A DNA stretch of 64,000 nt, taken from assembly GCF_030816115.1 (NCBI RefSeq), contig NZ_JAUSXQ010000001.1:186001-250000 (forward strand). Direction: 5' to 3'. The notes below the pieces were generated by a model. That model was not told the DNA's origin and did no database searches. It saw only the letters and a program-made list of their open reading frames with translations. The position numbers were made by a program, and so were the translations under genes. This document shows positions 16,615 to 25,916 of the stretch, one piece after another (the first letter of the stretch is position 1; every line of letters starts with the position of its first letter). Source of the stretch: Chryseobacterium sp. W4I1 (GTDB lineage Bacteria; Bacteroidota; Bacteroidia; Flavobacteriales; Weeksellaceae).

Positions 16615-18743
16615 TACAGATTTTCTATTATAAAATCAGTCATTTTCTGATACAGATGTGGCCTTGTCTGCCCACCATAAATTCCGTGGTTTTTGTCCGG
16701 ATAAGCCATGAAATCGAACTGTTTCTTATTTTGGATCAAAGCTTCGGAAAATTCCATAGAATTCTGAAAATGTACATTGTCATCAGCGGTTCCGTGAATT
16801 AACAGGAATTTACCTTTTAATAAATTGGCGTATTCTGTCGGGGAGTTTTTATCATACCCGTCCGGATTTTCCTGAGGTGTCCTCATGAATCTTTCCGTAT
16901 AAACAGAATCATAATATCTCCAGTTCGTAACCGGTGCTACTGCAATTCCTGCTTTGAAAACATCCGCGCCTTTCGTCATTGCCAAACTGGTCATATAACC
17001 ACCGAAACTCCATCCGAACATTCCGATTCTTGTTTTGTCGATGTAAGATTGTTTTCCGAACCATTTTGCAGCAGTGATCTGATCTTCAATTTCATATTTT
17101 CCTAAATTCATATAAGTCACTTTTTTGAATTTAGTTCCTTTGTATCCCGTTCCACGGCCGTCTACACAGGCAACGATATAACCTTTCTGTACCAAATGAT
17201 TAAACCATAATGCATTTCCATTGTCCCATGAATTGGCAACCTGCTGAGAACCCGGTCCTGAATACTGGAACATAAATAAAGGATACTTTTTATTAGGATC
17301 AAAATTCTTAGGCTTGATAATCCATGCATTCATCTGATCTCCTGCATCGTTAGGAATAGTAATGAATTCTTTTTCTGTAAAGTTATCTGCTTTTAATTTC
17401 TGAAGCTGTTCGTTATTATTCTGAAGCTCTTTTACCGTTTTACCGTTTCCGTCTTTTAAAACAAAAGTATATGGTTTTGAAGCAGTGGAAGAGGTTTCAA
17501 TGAAATAGCTGTAATTCTTACTGAAGTTGGCAGAGTTGTTTCCTTCCGCATTAGAGATCAGCTGGGATTTTCCGTTTTCAATATTTACTTTTGAAACTAC
17601 TTTGTTGATGCTTCCTTTTTCAGTAGTCTGGACGTAAATTTCTTTAGATTTTGGATTGAATCCGTAATAATCTGTTACTTCCCAGTTTCCTTTTGTCACC
17701 TGCTTTTTAAGCTTTCCATCTTTATCATACCAATACAGATGGCGGTTTCCGTCTCTTTCAGAAGCCCACAGGAAAGAATCATCCTCAAGGAATTCAAGAG
17801 TAGGGCTATCCGTATCGATCCATTTATCATCTGTTTCTGTGAATAATTTCTGAACGGATCCGGTTTTGGTATTTACTTTTAAAATATCTGAAGCATTCTG
17901 AATTCTTTCAGAAGTAAGCAAAACGATCTCGTCAGGTTTTGCGGTCTGGATAACATTCGGGATATAATAATTTTTGAAAGAGCTTAGATTCAATGGTATG
18001 GTCTTTCCTGTGTCAAGTCGGTATAGCTGTGCAGAAACCATAGAATTTTTCTCACCTGCTTTAGGATATTTATAACGCATTTCTGATGGATACAGACTTT
18101 TTCCATAAATTGGAATATAGATTTCAGGAACCTGGCTTTCATCTGATTTTACGAATACAACAGCGTCAGAATTTTTTGTCCACTCATATTGTCGTGCGTG
18201 CCCGAATTCCTCTTCATAAACCCAGTCTGCAAGTCCGTTGATAATTGCATTTTTCTTACCGTCATTGGTAATTTGGGTAATCTTTCCGGAGCTCAGATCC
18301 TGATAAAATAAATTGTTTTCTGCAATAAATGCAACTTTAGTAGCATCAGGAGAGAATCTTGGTTCCTGAACTGCTTTGCCATCATTTAAGCTGATTGTTT
18401 TACCTGATTTCAAATCTTTAACATCAAACTTTCCAAGAAAAGAATGCCTGTAGATCTGCTCACTTTCTTTCAGCAAAAGAATCTTAGATTCATCATCAGA
18501 AAATTCATAGCTGTCAAATTTCCCGTCAACAACATTACCTTCCTTTTGTGAAGTTTTATAAGAATATTTGGCAATACCTGTCGGCTCAATAACTAAATAG
18601 TTTTCTCCGTCTTTCATGGATGCAATACCAGCAATACCTTTTCCACGGTAATATCCTGAATATATTTTATCTAAAGTGATTTCCTGTGCTGATACATTAT
18701 GGAATAAAGCAGCCACAGTAAGAGTTAAGAGTATTTTTTTCAT
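16614..18743 (-). CDS. S9 family peptidase, dipeptidyl-peptidase IV type
   Basis: This 709-residue exported serine peptidase starts at the ATG at 18743 and has the signal MKKILLTLTVAALFHNVSAQ. The N-terminal part is the DPP-IV beta-propeller (D-W-V-Y-E-E-E-F, the DPP-IV Glu-Glu motif, near residue 177). The C-terminal alpha/beta-hydrolase carries the nucleophile in G-W-S-F-G-G-Y near residue 577, aspartate in H-G-T-A-D-D-N and histidine in D-K-N-H-G-I. It removes N-terminal dipeptides, preferring Pro or Ala at position two. It lies next to three peptide transporters, which could take up its products. Confidence 0.94.
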   Translation of the reverse strand: MKKILLTLTVAALFHNVSAQEITLDKIYSGYYRGKGIAGIASMKDGENYLVIEPTGIAKYSYKTSQKEGNVVDGKFDSYEFSDDESKILLLKESEQIYRHSFLGKFDVKDLKSGKTISLNDGKAVQEPRFSPDATKVAFIAENNLFYQDLSSGKITQITNDGKKNAIINGLADWVYEEEFGHARQYEWTKNSDAVVFVKSDESQVPEIYIPIYGKSLYPSEMRYKYPKAGEKNSMVSAQLYRLDTGKTIPLNLSSFKNYYIPNVIQTAKPDEIVLLTSERIQNASDILKVNTKTGSVQKLFTETDDKWIDTDSPTLEFLEDDSFLWASERDGNRHLYWYDKDGKLKKQVTKGNWEVTDYYGFNPKSKEIYVQTTEKGSINKVVSKVNIENGKSQLISNAEGNNSANFSKNYSYFIETSSTASKPYTFVLKDGNGKTVKELQNNNEQLQKLKADNFTEKEFITIPNDAGDQMNAWIIKPKNFDPNKKYPLFMFQYSGPGSQQVANSWDNGNALWFNHLVQKGYIVACVDGRGTGYKGTKFKKVTYMNLGKYEIEDQITAAKWFGKQSYIDKTRIGMFGWSFGGYMTSLAMTKGADVFKAGIAVAPVTNWRYYDSVYTERFMRTPQENPDGYDKNSPTEYANLLKGKFLLIHGTADDNVHFQNSMEFSEALIQNKKQFDFMAYPDKNHGIYGGQTRPHLYQKMTDFIIENL

Positions 18744-19071
18744 TTCTAATTTTAATGATTCCAAATGTAATAATTCTTACCCAAATAACCATATAAAACA
18801 GTAAAACAGAACTTCAGATCCTGTTTTTAATGATATTTGTAGGTGTCATTATAATTCTGTAAAGCAGATGGTAACGCCCGGAGTCTGTGGCTGTCCCATG
18901 CAATTGTAATATACCAAACTCTTGATTCATATGTTACTGTATCTAACATCTTTTTATTCCGGATAAGCAATCCTGAAAATAATAGAATTCCTCAGCAGTG
19001 ATTTTGCTAAAAATGATAATTTGGCAAAAGAATTGAATATACTATTATAGAATCAATTTAAAATAATAATT
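18744..19071. other. Divergent intergenic region with a weak sigma-54-like site
   Basis: These 328 bp lie between the divergent S9 peptidase gene and the gene at 19072. No ORF stands out. TTGGCAAAAGAATTGAA at 19021-19037 has the GG-to-TG spacing of a -24/-12 promoter, but the usual C at -12 is A. This is only a weak candidate. Confidence 0.3.
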
Positions 19072-19545
19072 ATGGAAACGAATGCATACAATCAGAAACT
19101 GAATCGCTATGTTTTAGCCGATCAGGTAGTTTATACAGGTTTTTCAAGCTTTAAAGATGCTGAAGAATGTGCAAACAAAAAAGGCGGAACTTTGGTAGAA
19201 GTAAGTTTTAAAGATGGAAATGATAATCCGCAGATCACAGATGAGGCTGGATTAATTGAAAAGAAGCTTCATTATTATGTGTATGCAGGCGATGAATATA
19301 AATTTATCCATTCATCCGATCCGGGATTTAGAAAATATGCAGATGAGCTGCAGAAAATAAAAGCGAAAATGCGTCAGGATGCACCAGACGAAAGATATCT
19401 TGCCAATTTCGAAATTGAAAACGCAGAAGACCCAATCATTGTGATCAAGAATGATCATTTTGAATCGGTAACTTCCAGAGAACGCTCCAAATATCTGAAG
19501 CATGCTAAAGTTTATGAACTAGGGGTATCCCTGCCAAAATCTTAA
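19072..19545 (+). CDS. Hypothetical cytoplasmic protein
   Basis: This 157-residue protein has no signal peptide or membrane segment. It is mixed alpha/beta and rich in charged residues. The N-terminus (N-R-Y-V-L-A-D-Q-V-V-Y-T-G-F-S-S-F-K-D-A-E-E-C-A) looks like a small alpha/beta unit. I recognise no family. It is 11 nt upstream of a small DUF6496-like gene with which it is probably cotranscribed; the pair ends at a strong terminator. The arrangement looks like stress or stationary-phase genes, but that is a guess. Confidence 0.7.
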   Translation: METNAYNQKLNRYVLADQVVYTGFSSFKDAEECANKKGGTLVEVSFKDGNDNPQITDEAGLIEKKLHYYVYAGDEYKFIHSSDPGFRKYADELQKIKAKMRQDAPDERYLANFEIENAEDPIIVIKNDHFESVTSRERSKYLKHAKVYELGVSLPKS

Positions 19546-19556
19546 AATTTTTTATC

Positions 19557-19742
19557 ATGAGCAAGACAAAATATTCAGAAAAAGCTCAGGACAAAGTAGG
19601 AGAGGTAATGCACGAATTCAAGGAAGGAAAATTAAAATCCTCTTCTGGAAAAAAAGTGACCAGCAAAAAACAGGCTGTGGCTATAGGTATTTCCGAAGCC
19701 AGAGAAAAAGGCTTAAAAGTACCTAAAAAGAAAAAAGAATGA
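19557..19742 (+). CDS. Small basic DUF6496-like protein
   Basis: This 61-residue, very lysine-rich protein contains the segments V-M-H-E-F-K-E-G-K-L and S-G-K-K-V-T-S-K-K-Q-A-V-A-I-G-I-S-E-A-R. I associate these with the DUF6496 family. A helix-turn-helix-sized positively charged peptide like this could bind nucleic acid, but no function is known. It follows the 19072 gene by 11 nt and ends just before a bidirectional terminator. Confidence 0.8.
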   Translation: MSKTKYSEKAQDKVGEVMHEFKEGKLKSSSGKKVTSKKQAVAIGISEAREKGLKVPKKKKE

Positions 19743-19747
19743 TAAAA

Positions 19748-19786
19748 AAGAATTCCGTGAAAAATATTCACGGAATTCTTTTATTT
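19748..19786. terminator. Bidirectional terminator between DUF6496 gene and glgP-like gene
   Basis: The perfect 14-bp stem AAGAATTCCGTGAA / TTCACGGAATTCTT has a 5-nt loop, with T-rich flanks on both strands. Confidence 0.85.
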
Positions 19787-19837
19787 AAGCTTAAAGATAA
19801 ATGTAAATTAACTATTAATCTTTTGCGCTTACTTGTT

Positions 19838-21493
19838 TTATTGATATAATACCTTATAATATTCATCCGCCATTCTATCACTGTTGAACTGATTTTGGAC
19901 ATCATTCATGGCATTATACTGAATTTTCCGCCATTTCTCATGATGGTCATAGTAAGTGGGAAGAATTTCGTTTTCCAGGATCTCATATAATTTATTCAGA
20001 TCGTAGGTATCCTGCTCGTAAATGCTCATGTTCAGATAATCTGCTTTTGGTACAACAAATGAATTTTCTCCCGGCTTGGCAAATTCAGGAATCCATCCAT
20101 CATCAGTGGACAGATTGACCGATCCGTTCATTGCCGCTGACATGCCGGAGGTTCCCGAAGCTTCTCTCGGTACCCTTGGGTTATTCAGCCACAGATCAGA
20201 ACCCTGTTTCATAGATTTACTTAAAGAAAGTTCATAACCAGTAAGAACAGCCATGTTTTTGTGATTCTTGCTTTCTTCCACCAGTGTATTAAAAGTTGAA
20301 ATTGCAGAATAATCCATTGGGTAAGGTTTCCCTGACCAAATGATCTGTACCGGATATTTTGGATTATTTAATAGTTTGTAGAATCGCTCTTTATCATGGA
20401 GCAGTAAATCTGCACGTTTGTAACCTGCAAATCTTCTTGCCCAGACAATAGTGAAGATATCAGGATTGAAAAGATTTCCCGTCTGATCTGCAACGATTTT
20501 GAAGAGGCTTTTCTTTAAATGCTTTTTACGGTAATCAAATACGGTTTCATCGTTTTCATCTTTGGCATTATAAAGCGGTTTGTCTGCCCAGTATTTAAAT
20601 TCCTGTGCATTGGTAATGGAGGTGATTTCGCAGATACCTGGATATTTACTCCACATTGCTCTGGAAACTACACCATGAAGCTGAGAAACACCATTGGCCA
20701 TTCTTGCCATTTTTAAAGCACATAAAGAATGATTGAAACGGTCATCATCAGCCCCTTCAATGCTTTTTACATCTTCCATGCTGAAACCTGAAAAATAAGA
20801 CATATCATAACACAGTTTCAGATTGTGTTTTTCATTTCCTGCCTCTTCAGGAGTATGCGTAGTGAAAACCAATTTTTCTTTTACCCTGTTCAAATCTCCA
20901 TTATATTTTTTCAGAAGATAGAAGGCAGCGGGAAGTCCGTGGGCTTCATTCAGGTGATAAACTTCTCTTTCTGCATTTATTTCATCCAGTAATTTGGCTC
21001 CTCCTTTTCCTAATAAAATATACTGGGCAAGCTTTGTAGACTCGTTGGCGTCATATAATTTGTGACAGATGGTTTTAGAAACATGATCATTTTCAGGAAC
21101 ATCCGTGGAAAGGAAAAACATGGGTGCAGTATTGAAGATCTCAGGATCAAGATACCACACCTTTACCCATACCGGTGCGCTGTGGATCTCAATCTGGAAC
21201 TTTATTCCGGTGTCTTCAAGGAAACTGTACATTTTTCTTGTCCAAACCGGCTGAAGCGTCTGGTCATGGTTTCGTGCCTGGTCATAATATCCGAATTTCC
21301 AGAGAATTCCGATTCCGATAAGATCCTGTTTCAGGTTGTATGCACTTCTCATGTGGGAACCTGCCAGGAATCCCAGACCTCCTGAATATATTTTTAAAAC
21401 CTGTTCAATGGCAAATTCCATTGAGAAATAGGCGGCTTTTTTAGAATATTGTGGATTAATGCTATAAGGTATTTTAAAATTTTTAAAATCCAT
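19838..21493 (-). CDS. glgP: Alpha-glucan (glycogen) phosphorylase-like protein
   Basis: This 551-residue protein resembles the short alpha-glucan phosphorylases (GT35). Features are A-Y-F-S-M-E-F-A near residue 27, Y-S-G-G-L-G-F-L-A-G-S-H near 40, H-L-N-E-A-H near 190, W-A-R-R-F-A-G-Y-K-R-A near 365 and E-A-S-G-T-S-G-M-S-A-A-M-N-G near 445. In classical phosphorylases the last motif holds the PLP-binding lysine (GTxxMK); here that position is Ser452. The enzyme may therefore not use PLP in the usual way, or this may be a trait of the Bacteroidetes clade. A role in glycogen or maltodextrin breakdown is expected from the family. Confidence 0.85.
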   Translation of the reverse strand: MDFKNFKIPYSINPQYSKKAAYFSMEFAIEQVLKIYSGGLGFLAGSHMRSAYNLKQDLIGIGILWKFGYYDQARNHDQTLQPVWTRKMYSFLEDTGIKFQIEIHSAPVWVKVWYLDPEIFNTAPMFFLSTDVPENDHVSKTICHKLYDANESTKLAQYILLGKGGAKLLDEINAEREVYHLNEAHGLPAAFYLLKKYNGDLNRVKEKLVFTTHTPEEAGNEKHNLKLCYDMSYFSGFSMEDVKSIEGADDDRFNHSLCALKMARMANGVSQLHGVVSRAMWSKYPGICEITSITNAQEFKYWADKPLYNAKDENDETVFDYRKKHLKKSLFKIVADQTGNLFNPDIFTIVWARRFAGYKRADLLLHDKERFYKLLNNPKYPVQIIWSGKPYPMDYSAISTFNTLVEESKNHKNMAVLTGYELSLSKSMKQGSDLWLNNPRVPREASGTSGMSAAMNGSVNLSTDDGWIPEFAKPGENSFVVPKADYLNMSIYEQDTYDLNKLYEILENEILPTYYDHHEKWRKIQYNAMNDVQNQFNSDRMADEYYKVLYQ

Positions 21494-21697
21494 AAATCGA
21501 CAGTTTTTATATGTTAGATGGATAAAGGTATTGATTATGAAAATAAACTTTACATTAATTATCTGATAAATTAATGTAAAAGTATCCTGTGAATAGTTTT
21601 TTTACTTACCTTTATTATGTAAATTTTTGAAAATCAAAAACTTCTAACGGTGAGAACCAAAGAAAATAGATTCTCTGGTCAAATAAAAAAGTCACCT

Positions 21698-22495
21698 ATG
21701 AAAAAGACATTTTCTGATGAAGATTTAATAAAGAATCTAAGTCTATACTACATGAACCGGCATTTGAAAAAAAAGCCGATGGAGAAATATCACCGTAAAA
21801 TAGATGAATCTCTGCTTCACGACCGTGAAAAGTACAGAAAGAAATCAGAAATTCTCCTGCTTAATTCTTTTATGCATCACTTCCCCGAAGTTAAATTTGA
21901 AGATCTTACCTGCGAAAGTCCTGACTTTATCGCAAAGCTTAACGATAAGAAGATTGGAATAGAATTGACCGAAGTGATCAATCATCTGGAAATGAAAAAG
22001 GTTGAAAGTACCTTAAATAAGATGTTCCGTCAGGCAGAAATACTATTAGAACAAGAAGACACCTCGAAATATCGTGGTGTTTATTTTTTAGAATTTCACC
22101 CCAACGTTAAGTTTGACAATCTGGAAGATCAGCAGGAAAATATCATTAATATTTACCGAAGTATTAAAAAAAATAAAGCAGTAGGCTGTGTAAAAGCAAT
22201 AAGGAAATCTTTTCACCGTAGAAATGTTTTTATCACCCATGAATACAGCATGAATCTTTTTGATGAGCTGTGTTCTGAAAAGATCTTGGAACTTATTGAT
22301 AAAAAAAATGAAAAATTCCCTTATTATGATACTTCTGTTGACGAATGTTGGCTGGTGATCGTTTCCGATATGAATTCTATTGCCTCAAGATATACTTTCA
22401 TCCAGGATAAAGAACATCTTAAGGAAGTAAAAAGCCCTTTCCATAAAATATTCCATCTTGAAAATCTTTGCGGAAATATTACAAGCATAAAATAG
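21698..22495 (+). CDS. Hypothetical protein, possible PD-(D/E)XK nuclease-like core
   Basis: This 265-residue cytoplasmic protein starts at the ATG at 21698; a GTG at 21650 would add 16 residues. The N-terminus is strongly basic (L-K-K-K-P-M-E-K-Y-H-R-K-I). Near residue 75 a segment E-S-P-D-F-I-A-K-L-N followed by K-K-I-G-I-E-L-T-E-V resembles the D...ExT/K core of restriction-endonuclease-like folds. A helical region rich in E and Q follows. Family and role are unknown. The gene stands alone between the glgP-like gene and a T9SS cargo gene. Confidence 0.65.
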   Translation: MKKTFSDEDLIKNLSLYYMNRHLKKKPMEKYHRKIDESLLHDREKYRKKSEILLLNSFMHHFPEVKFEDLTCESPDFIAKLNDKKIGIELTEVINHLEMKKVESTLNKMFRQAEILLEQEDTSKYRGVYFLEFHPNVKFDNLEDQQENIINIYRSIKKNKAVGCVKAIRKSFHRRNVFITHEYSMNLFDELCSEKILELIDKKNEKFPYYDTSVDECWLVIVSDMNSIASRYTFIQDKEHLKEVKSPFHKIFHLENLCGNITSIK

Positions 22496-22665
22496 TTGCT
22501 GTTTATTATGTTATATCGTAATCATTTGGCATTTTTATTTAAAATAATTTAAGATTTTTAAAAATCCATTGTTTGTGATTAAAATATAGGTATATTTGGT
22601 ATATGTGTTCTAAATCAATATTATGATTTGATTTTCAATCATTTTTAACTAAAAACAATATATCT

Positions 22666-24774
22666 ATGAAAAAACTTTTACTCATTATTTTTTTCGGAAT
22701 TTCACAGGCATTCTTTGGTCAGGCAGATTGTGCGACAGCTCTTGCAGTCTGTGGAAACTCAAACATTACCTATAGTCCGACGGGATATGGCAATATCAAG
22801 GAATTGGTAAACTCAGGGACTTGTCTGGATGCTACCGGAGAGCATAATTCGATTTGGTACAAAATTACAATAGCGACAGGAGGAACACTCACCTTTGATC
22901 TGGTTCCTAATAATCCGGATGCCGATTACGACTGGGCGATTTTTGGACCGAATGTAACTTGTGGAGCTTTGGGAGCACCTATACGCTGTAATGCTGCAAC
23001 TGTTATTGGACCCGGACCAGCTACAGGGCTGAACATGACCAGTACCATTACTAATGCTTTGGGAGGTTCACTCACTCCTTATTGTAAATATTTGGATGTT
23101 TTGCCGGGTCAGACCTATTATCTGTTTATTGATAACTGGGTGAGCAGTACCAGCAGTACCACAGCTCCGTTTTCCCTGACCTGGGGAGGTACGGCAACAT
23201 TGGCCTCGCCTTTCACGGATCCCAACTTACAGCCTCATCCTTTCAATCCTCCTGGAATACCGGCTGCTAATCCGGCAGATCCAAGAGAAGTGATTGTATG
23301 TGAGAACCCGGCTTTATTTGACTTTTTTACTCTTTCTACAGGAATCCTGAACGGGAATCCTAATTTCAGCGTAAGTTATCATACAAGTCAGAATGATGCT
23401 TTGACCGGAAGTAATGCGATTACGGTTCCTACTATTGTTAATACAACTACTGTTTACTACTACAGCATAGGTTATACAGATCCTGCCAATCCCAATAGCC
23501 CGCTCAATAAATGTAAACAAATAGGACTGTTTAAGTTCAGAGACGGTAAGATCACTGCCAATAATGTGACACTCACTCAATGTAATAACAATAATGCAGG
23601 AACTGCAGTATATGATCTGACAAGTGCCGCTGTTATTGCAGATCCCAATGTTACCAAGAAATACTACAATACCATTTCTGACCTGAACGCAGGTATCAAT
23701 GAAATTACAAATCCAACAGCTTTTATTTCTGCAGAAGGAACAATCTATGTTAAGGTAACCTCGTCATTCGGGTGTTCCTCTATTGCACAGATCATATTGA
23801 AATTCCATCCGGTAGTTGTGGTAAATGATGCAACTATCAGGTCTTGTTCTATAGAGACTAATCCTTCTACAGCCTCTTTTAATCTCACCGGAACAGCTGT
23901 GACTAATCTAAATGGAGCTGTTAAAAAATATTACCCTTCAGTAACGGATGCTGTCAATCAGACGAATGAAATTTTACTGTCTTCAACCTATATCGCTCCA
24001 AGTGGTGTCGTGTATGTAAGGATTTCCAATGCACAGGGCTGTTATGCTATTGCTAAAATAACTTTAGTGGTTATTCCGCCGGTTTATTCCAGCATTCTTA
24101 AGGACAAAATTATCTGTGTAGAAGATAAAACGACTCTGGATGCCGGGCCAGGCTTCAACAGCTACGAATGGAGTACAGGAGCAACTACCCAAACCATTAC
24201 GAATGCGGGAGTTGGCACCTATTGGGTAAAACTTAAAACAGGAGATTGCACCGTACTGCAGAATGTAAAAATATATCCGTCTGAGCAGCCTGTGGTTTCA
24301 AGTATTGATATTTCAAATACTACGGTCACTGTATTTGTTATTGGAGGCACTGCACCTTATAAATACTCTTTAGATAATATTATCTGGCAGGATTCCAATG
24401 TATTTAACAATATGAAAAGAGGAGATGCTACAATTTATGTAAAAGATTCTTACAATTGTGATCCTATCCATATTGGAATTGTAGTTCCTAATCTTGTGAA
24501 TGTGATTACTCCAAACGGTGATGGTTATAATGATGTGATTGATTATTCTGCACTGGCAACAAAGAAAAATCTGGTTATGAATATTTTCGACCGTTATGGA
24601 AATATGATCTTCAAAATGGATAAATCTAATGGCTACAAATGGGATGGCACCGTTAGTGCAGGATTAAGAGTTCCAACAGGAAACTACTGGTATTCTGTTT
24701 CATGGAATGAAAATGATAAACTGAGCACACCGATTAAGTATTCGGGATGGATCGTGGTTAAAAACAGAGATTAA
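22666..24774 (+). CDS. T9SS type B sorting domain (gliding-associated C-terminal) protein
   Basis: This 702-residue secreted protein has a signal peptide (MKKLLLIIFFGISQAFFGQ). An N-terminal beta-sandwich region contains several Cys. Then come two related Ig-like repeats of about 85 residues (V-T-L-T-Q-C-N-N-N-N-A-G-T-A-V-Y-D-L and T-I-R-S-C-S-I-E-T-N-P-S-T-A-S-F-N-L). The C-terminal CHU_C/type B sorting domain is V-I-T-P-N-G-D-G-Y-N-D near residue 617 and F-D-R-Y-G-N-M-I-F further on. It should be exported and surface-anchored by the type IX system whose core genes are in this window. Adhesion is a plausible but unproven role. Confidence 0.9.
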   Translation: MKKLLLIIFFGISQAFFGQADCATALAVCGNSNITYSPTGYGNIKELVNSGTCLDATGEHNSIWYKITIATGGTLTFDLVPNNPDADYDWAIFGPNVTCGALGAPIRCNAATVIGPGPATGLNMTSTITNALGGSLTPYCKYLDVLPGQTYYLFIDNWVSSTSSTTAPFSLTWGGTATLASPFTDPNLQPHPFNPPGIPAANPADPREVIVCENPALFDFFTLSTGILNGNPNFSVSYHTSQNDALTGSNAITVPTIVNTTTVYYYSIGYTDPANPNSPLNKCKQIGLFKFRDGKITANNVTLTQCNNNNAGTAVYDLTSAAVIADPNVTKKYYNTISDLNAGINEITNPTAFISAEGTIYVKVTSSFGCSSIAQIILKFHPVVVVNDATIRSCSIETNPSTASFNLTGTAVTNLNGAVKKYYPSVTDAVNQTNEILLSSTYIAPSGVVYVRISNAQGCYAIAKITLVVIPPVYSSILKDKIICVEDKTTLDAGPGFNSYEWSTGATTQTITNAGVGTYWVKLKTGDCTVLQNVKIYPSEQPVVSSIDISNTTVTVFVIGGTAPYKYSLDNIIWQDSNVFNNMKRGDATIYVKDSYNCDPIHIGIVVPNLVNVITPNGDGYNDVIDYSALATKKNLVMNIFDRYGNMIFKMDKSNGYKWDGTVSAGLRVPTGNYWYSVSWNENDKLSTPIKYSGWIVVKNRD

Positions 24775-24799
24775 TCTTATTTTAATAATAGCTATTCAT

Positions 24800-24833
24800 A
24801 TAAAACCATTTCGAAAGAAGTGGTTTTATTTTT
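24800..24833 (+). terminator. Terminator of the T9SS type B cargo gene
   Basis: The stem AAAACCATTTC / GAAGTGGTTTT has a 4-nt loop and is followed by T. Confidence 0.75.
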
Positions 24834-24842
24834 GGTTAAATC

Positions 24843-25202
24843 TTAATTAAATGCTTTTGTATCTTTAAAATAATCAGAAAGATAAATGATTTTACCGTCC
24901 TCTGAAAAGTGAACAACCGTACATATATTATTTTCATAAATTCCTTTATTGATCATGGTCCCATAAGAAGCAGTCTGGTAGAAATATTTTTGATTTCCTA
25001 ATGGAAATATTTCAAAAACCTGCCATTCAATCGATTCATACCGTCTGAATATAGCTCTGAATAAGGCCAAGATTCTGTTCTTACCCGAAATTTCTTTGGA
25101 AGGAGGTATCCAGATCGTACTTTCATCGGTGAACCATTTTTCAAGATGTTCAATATTTAATGAATTCAGATCTTTCATAAAGTCATTGATCCTGCAAAGC
25201 AT
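24843..25202 (-). CDS. SnoaL/NTF2-like family protein
   Basis: This 119-residue protein has the cone-shaped NTF2/SnoaL pattern. It opens with helices (I-N-D-F-M-K-D-L-N-S-L-N), then E-K-W-F-T-D-E-S-T-I-W-I-P-P, R-I-L-A-L-F-R-A-I-F-R-R and V-V-H-F-S-E-D-G-K-I-I-Y-L-S-D-Y-F near the end. Proteins of this fold are small enzymes or binding proteins; no specific substrate can be inferred. It stands alone, convergent with the T9SS cargo gene. Confidence 0.75.
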   Translation of the reverse strand: MLCRINDFMKDLNSLNIEHLEKWFTDESTIWIPPSKEISGKNRILALFRAIFRRYESIEWQVFEIFPLGNQKYFYQTASYGTMINKGIYENNICTVVHFSEDGKIIYLSDYFKDTKAFN

Positions 25203-25259
25203 ATTTTAATTTACCTTTATATACGTGAAAAATGCTAACTTGGTTTTTATTTAAATATC

Positions 25260-25847
25260 ATGAAAGAGCTTTTTATAAAACGTTTTCAATATTACAAATC
25301 CCTTGGTGATAAATCATTCCTACAGCTTTCTGACAATCAGATCTTTTGGCAGTATAATGATGAAAGTAATTCTATTGCCGTAATTGTAAAGCACATTGCC
25401 GGAAATATGCTTTCAAGATGGACCAATTTTCTAACGGAAGATGGGGAAAAATCATGGCGGAAACGTGATGATGAATTTGTCAATACATTTAAAACAAAAC
25501 AGGAAGTTCTGGATTTCTGGGAAAAGGGCTGGGCATGTCTTTTTCATGCCATGGATCAGGTAAATGATGAAAATTTGAATTCTACGGTATATATCAGAGG
25601 AGAAGCCCATACCGTTTTGGATGCAATTGTGCGCCAGGTGGCTCATTATCCTTATCATATAGGACAGATTGTTTCTATTGCCAAAATGATGAAGAATGAG
25701 GAATGGAAAACACTTTCCATTGAAAGAAATAAGTCTCAGCAATTTAATAATGAAATGAAGGACAAATTTTCCAGTGAAAATGCAGATGCTAATTCATCAC
25801 CGGTATGTTTTCAAAACAGTCCTGAAGTAAGGGATGAATATAAATAA
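25260..25847 (+). CDS. DUF1572/DinB-like protein
   Basis: This 195-residue protein is predicted to be a four-helix DinB-like bundle. Histidines sit in the expected places for a metal site: V-K-H-I-A-G-N-M near residue 44 and R-Q-V-A-H-Y-P-Y-H-I-G-Q-I near 130. Related proteins are metal-binding enzymes or thiol transferases, and DUF1572 proteins have no defined reaction. The C-terminal 30 residues are polar and probably disordered. It is 70 nt upstream of mtaB, which appears to have its own promoter. Confidence 0.8.
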   Translation: MKELFIKRFQYYKSLGDKSFLQLSDNQIFWQYNDESNSIAVIVKHIAGNMLSRWTNFLTEDGEKSWRKRDDEFVNTFKTKQEVLDFWEKGWACLFHAMDQVNDENLNSTVYIRGEAHTVLDAIVRQVAHYPYHIGQIVSIAKMMKNEEWKTLSIERNKSQQFNNEMKDKFSSENADANSSPVCFQNSPEVRDEYK

Positions 25848-25883
25848 TAGACTGAATCAATTCAGAATTCTTATTAAAATTAC

Positions 25884-25891
25884 TATCTTTG
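25884..25891 (+). promoter_or_regulatory. Candidate -7 box of the mtaB promoter
   Basis: TATCTTTG followed by CACC is identical to the boxes preceding the tRNA genes and matches TAnnTTTG. It lies 26 nt before the mtaB ATG. A clear -33 element is not visible. Confidence 0.45.
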
Positions 25892-25916
25892 CACCCAGAA
25901 AATTCAGGAGTAATCA

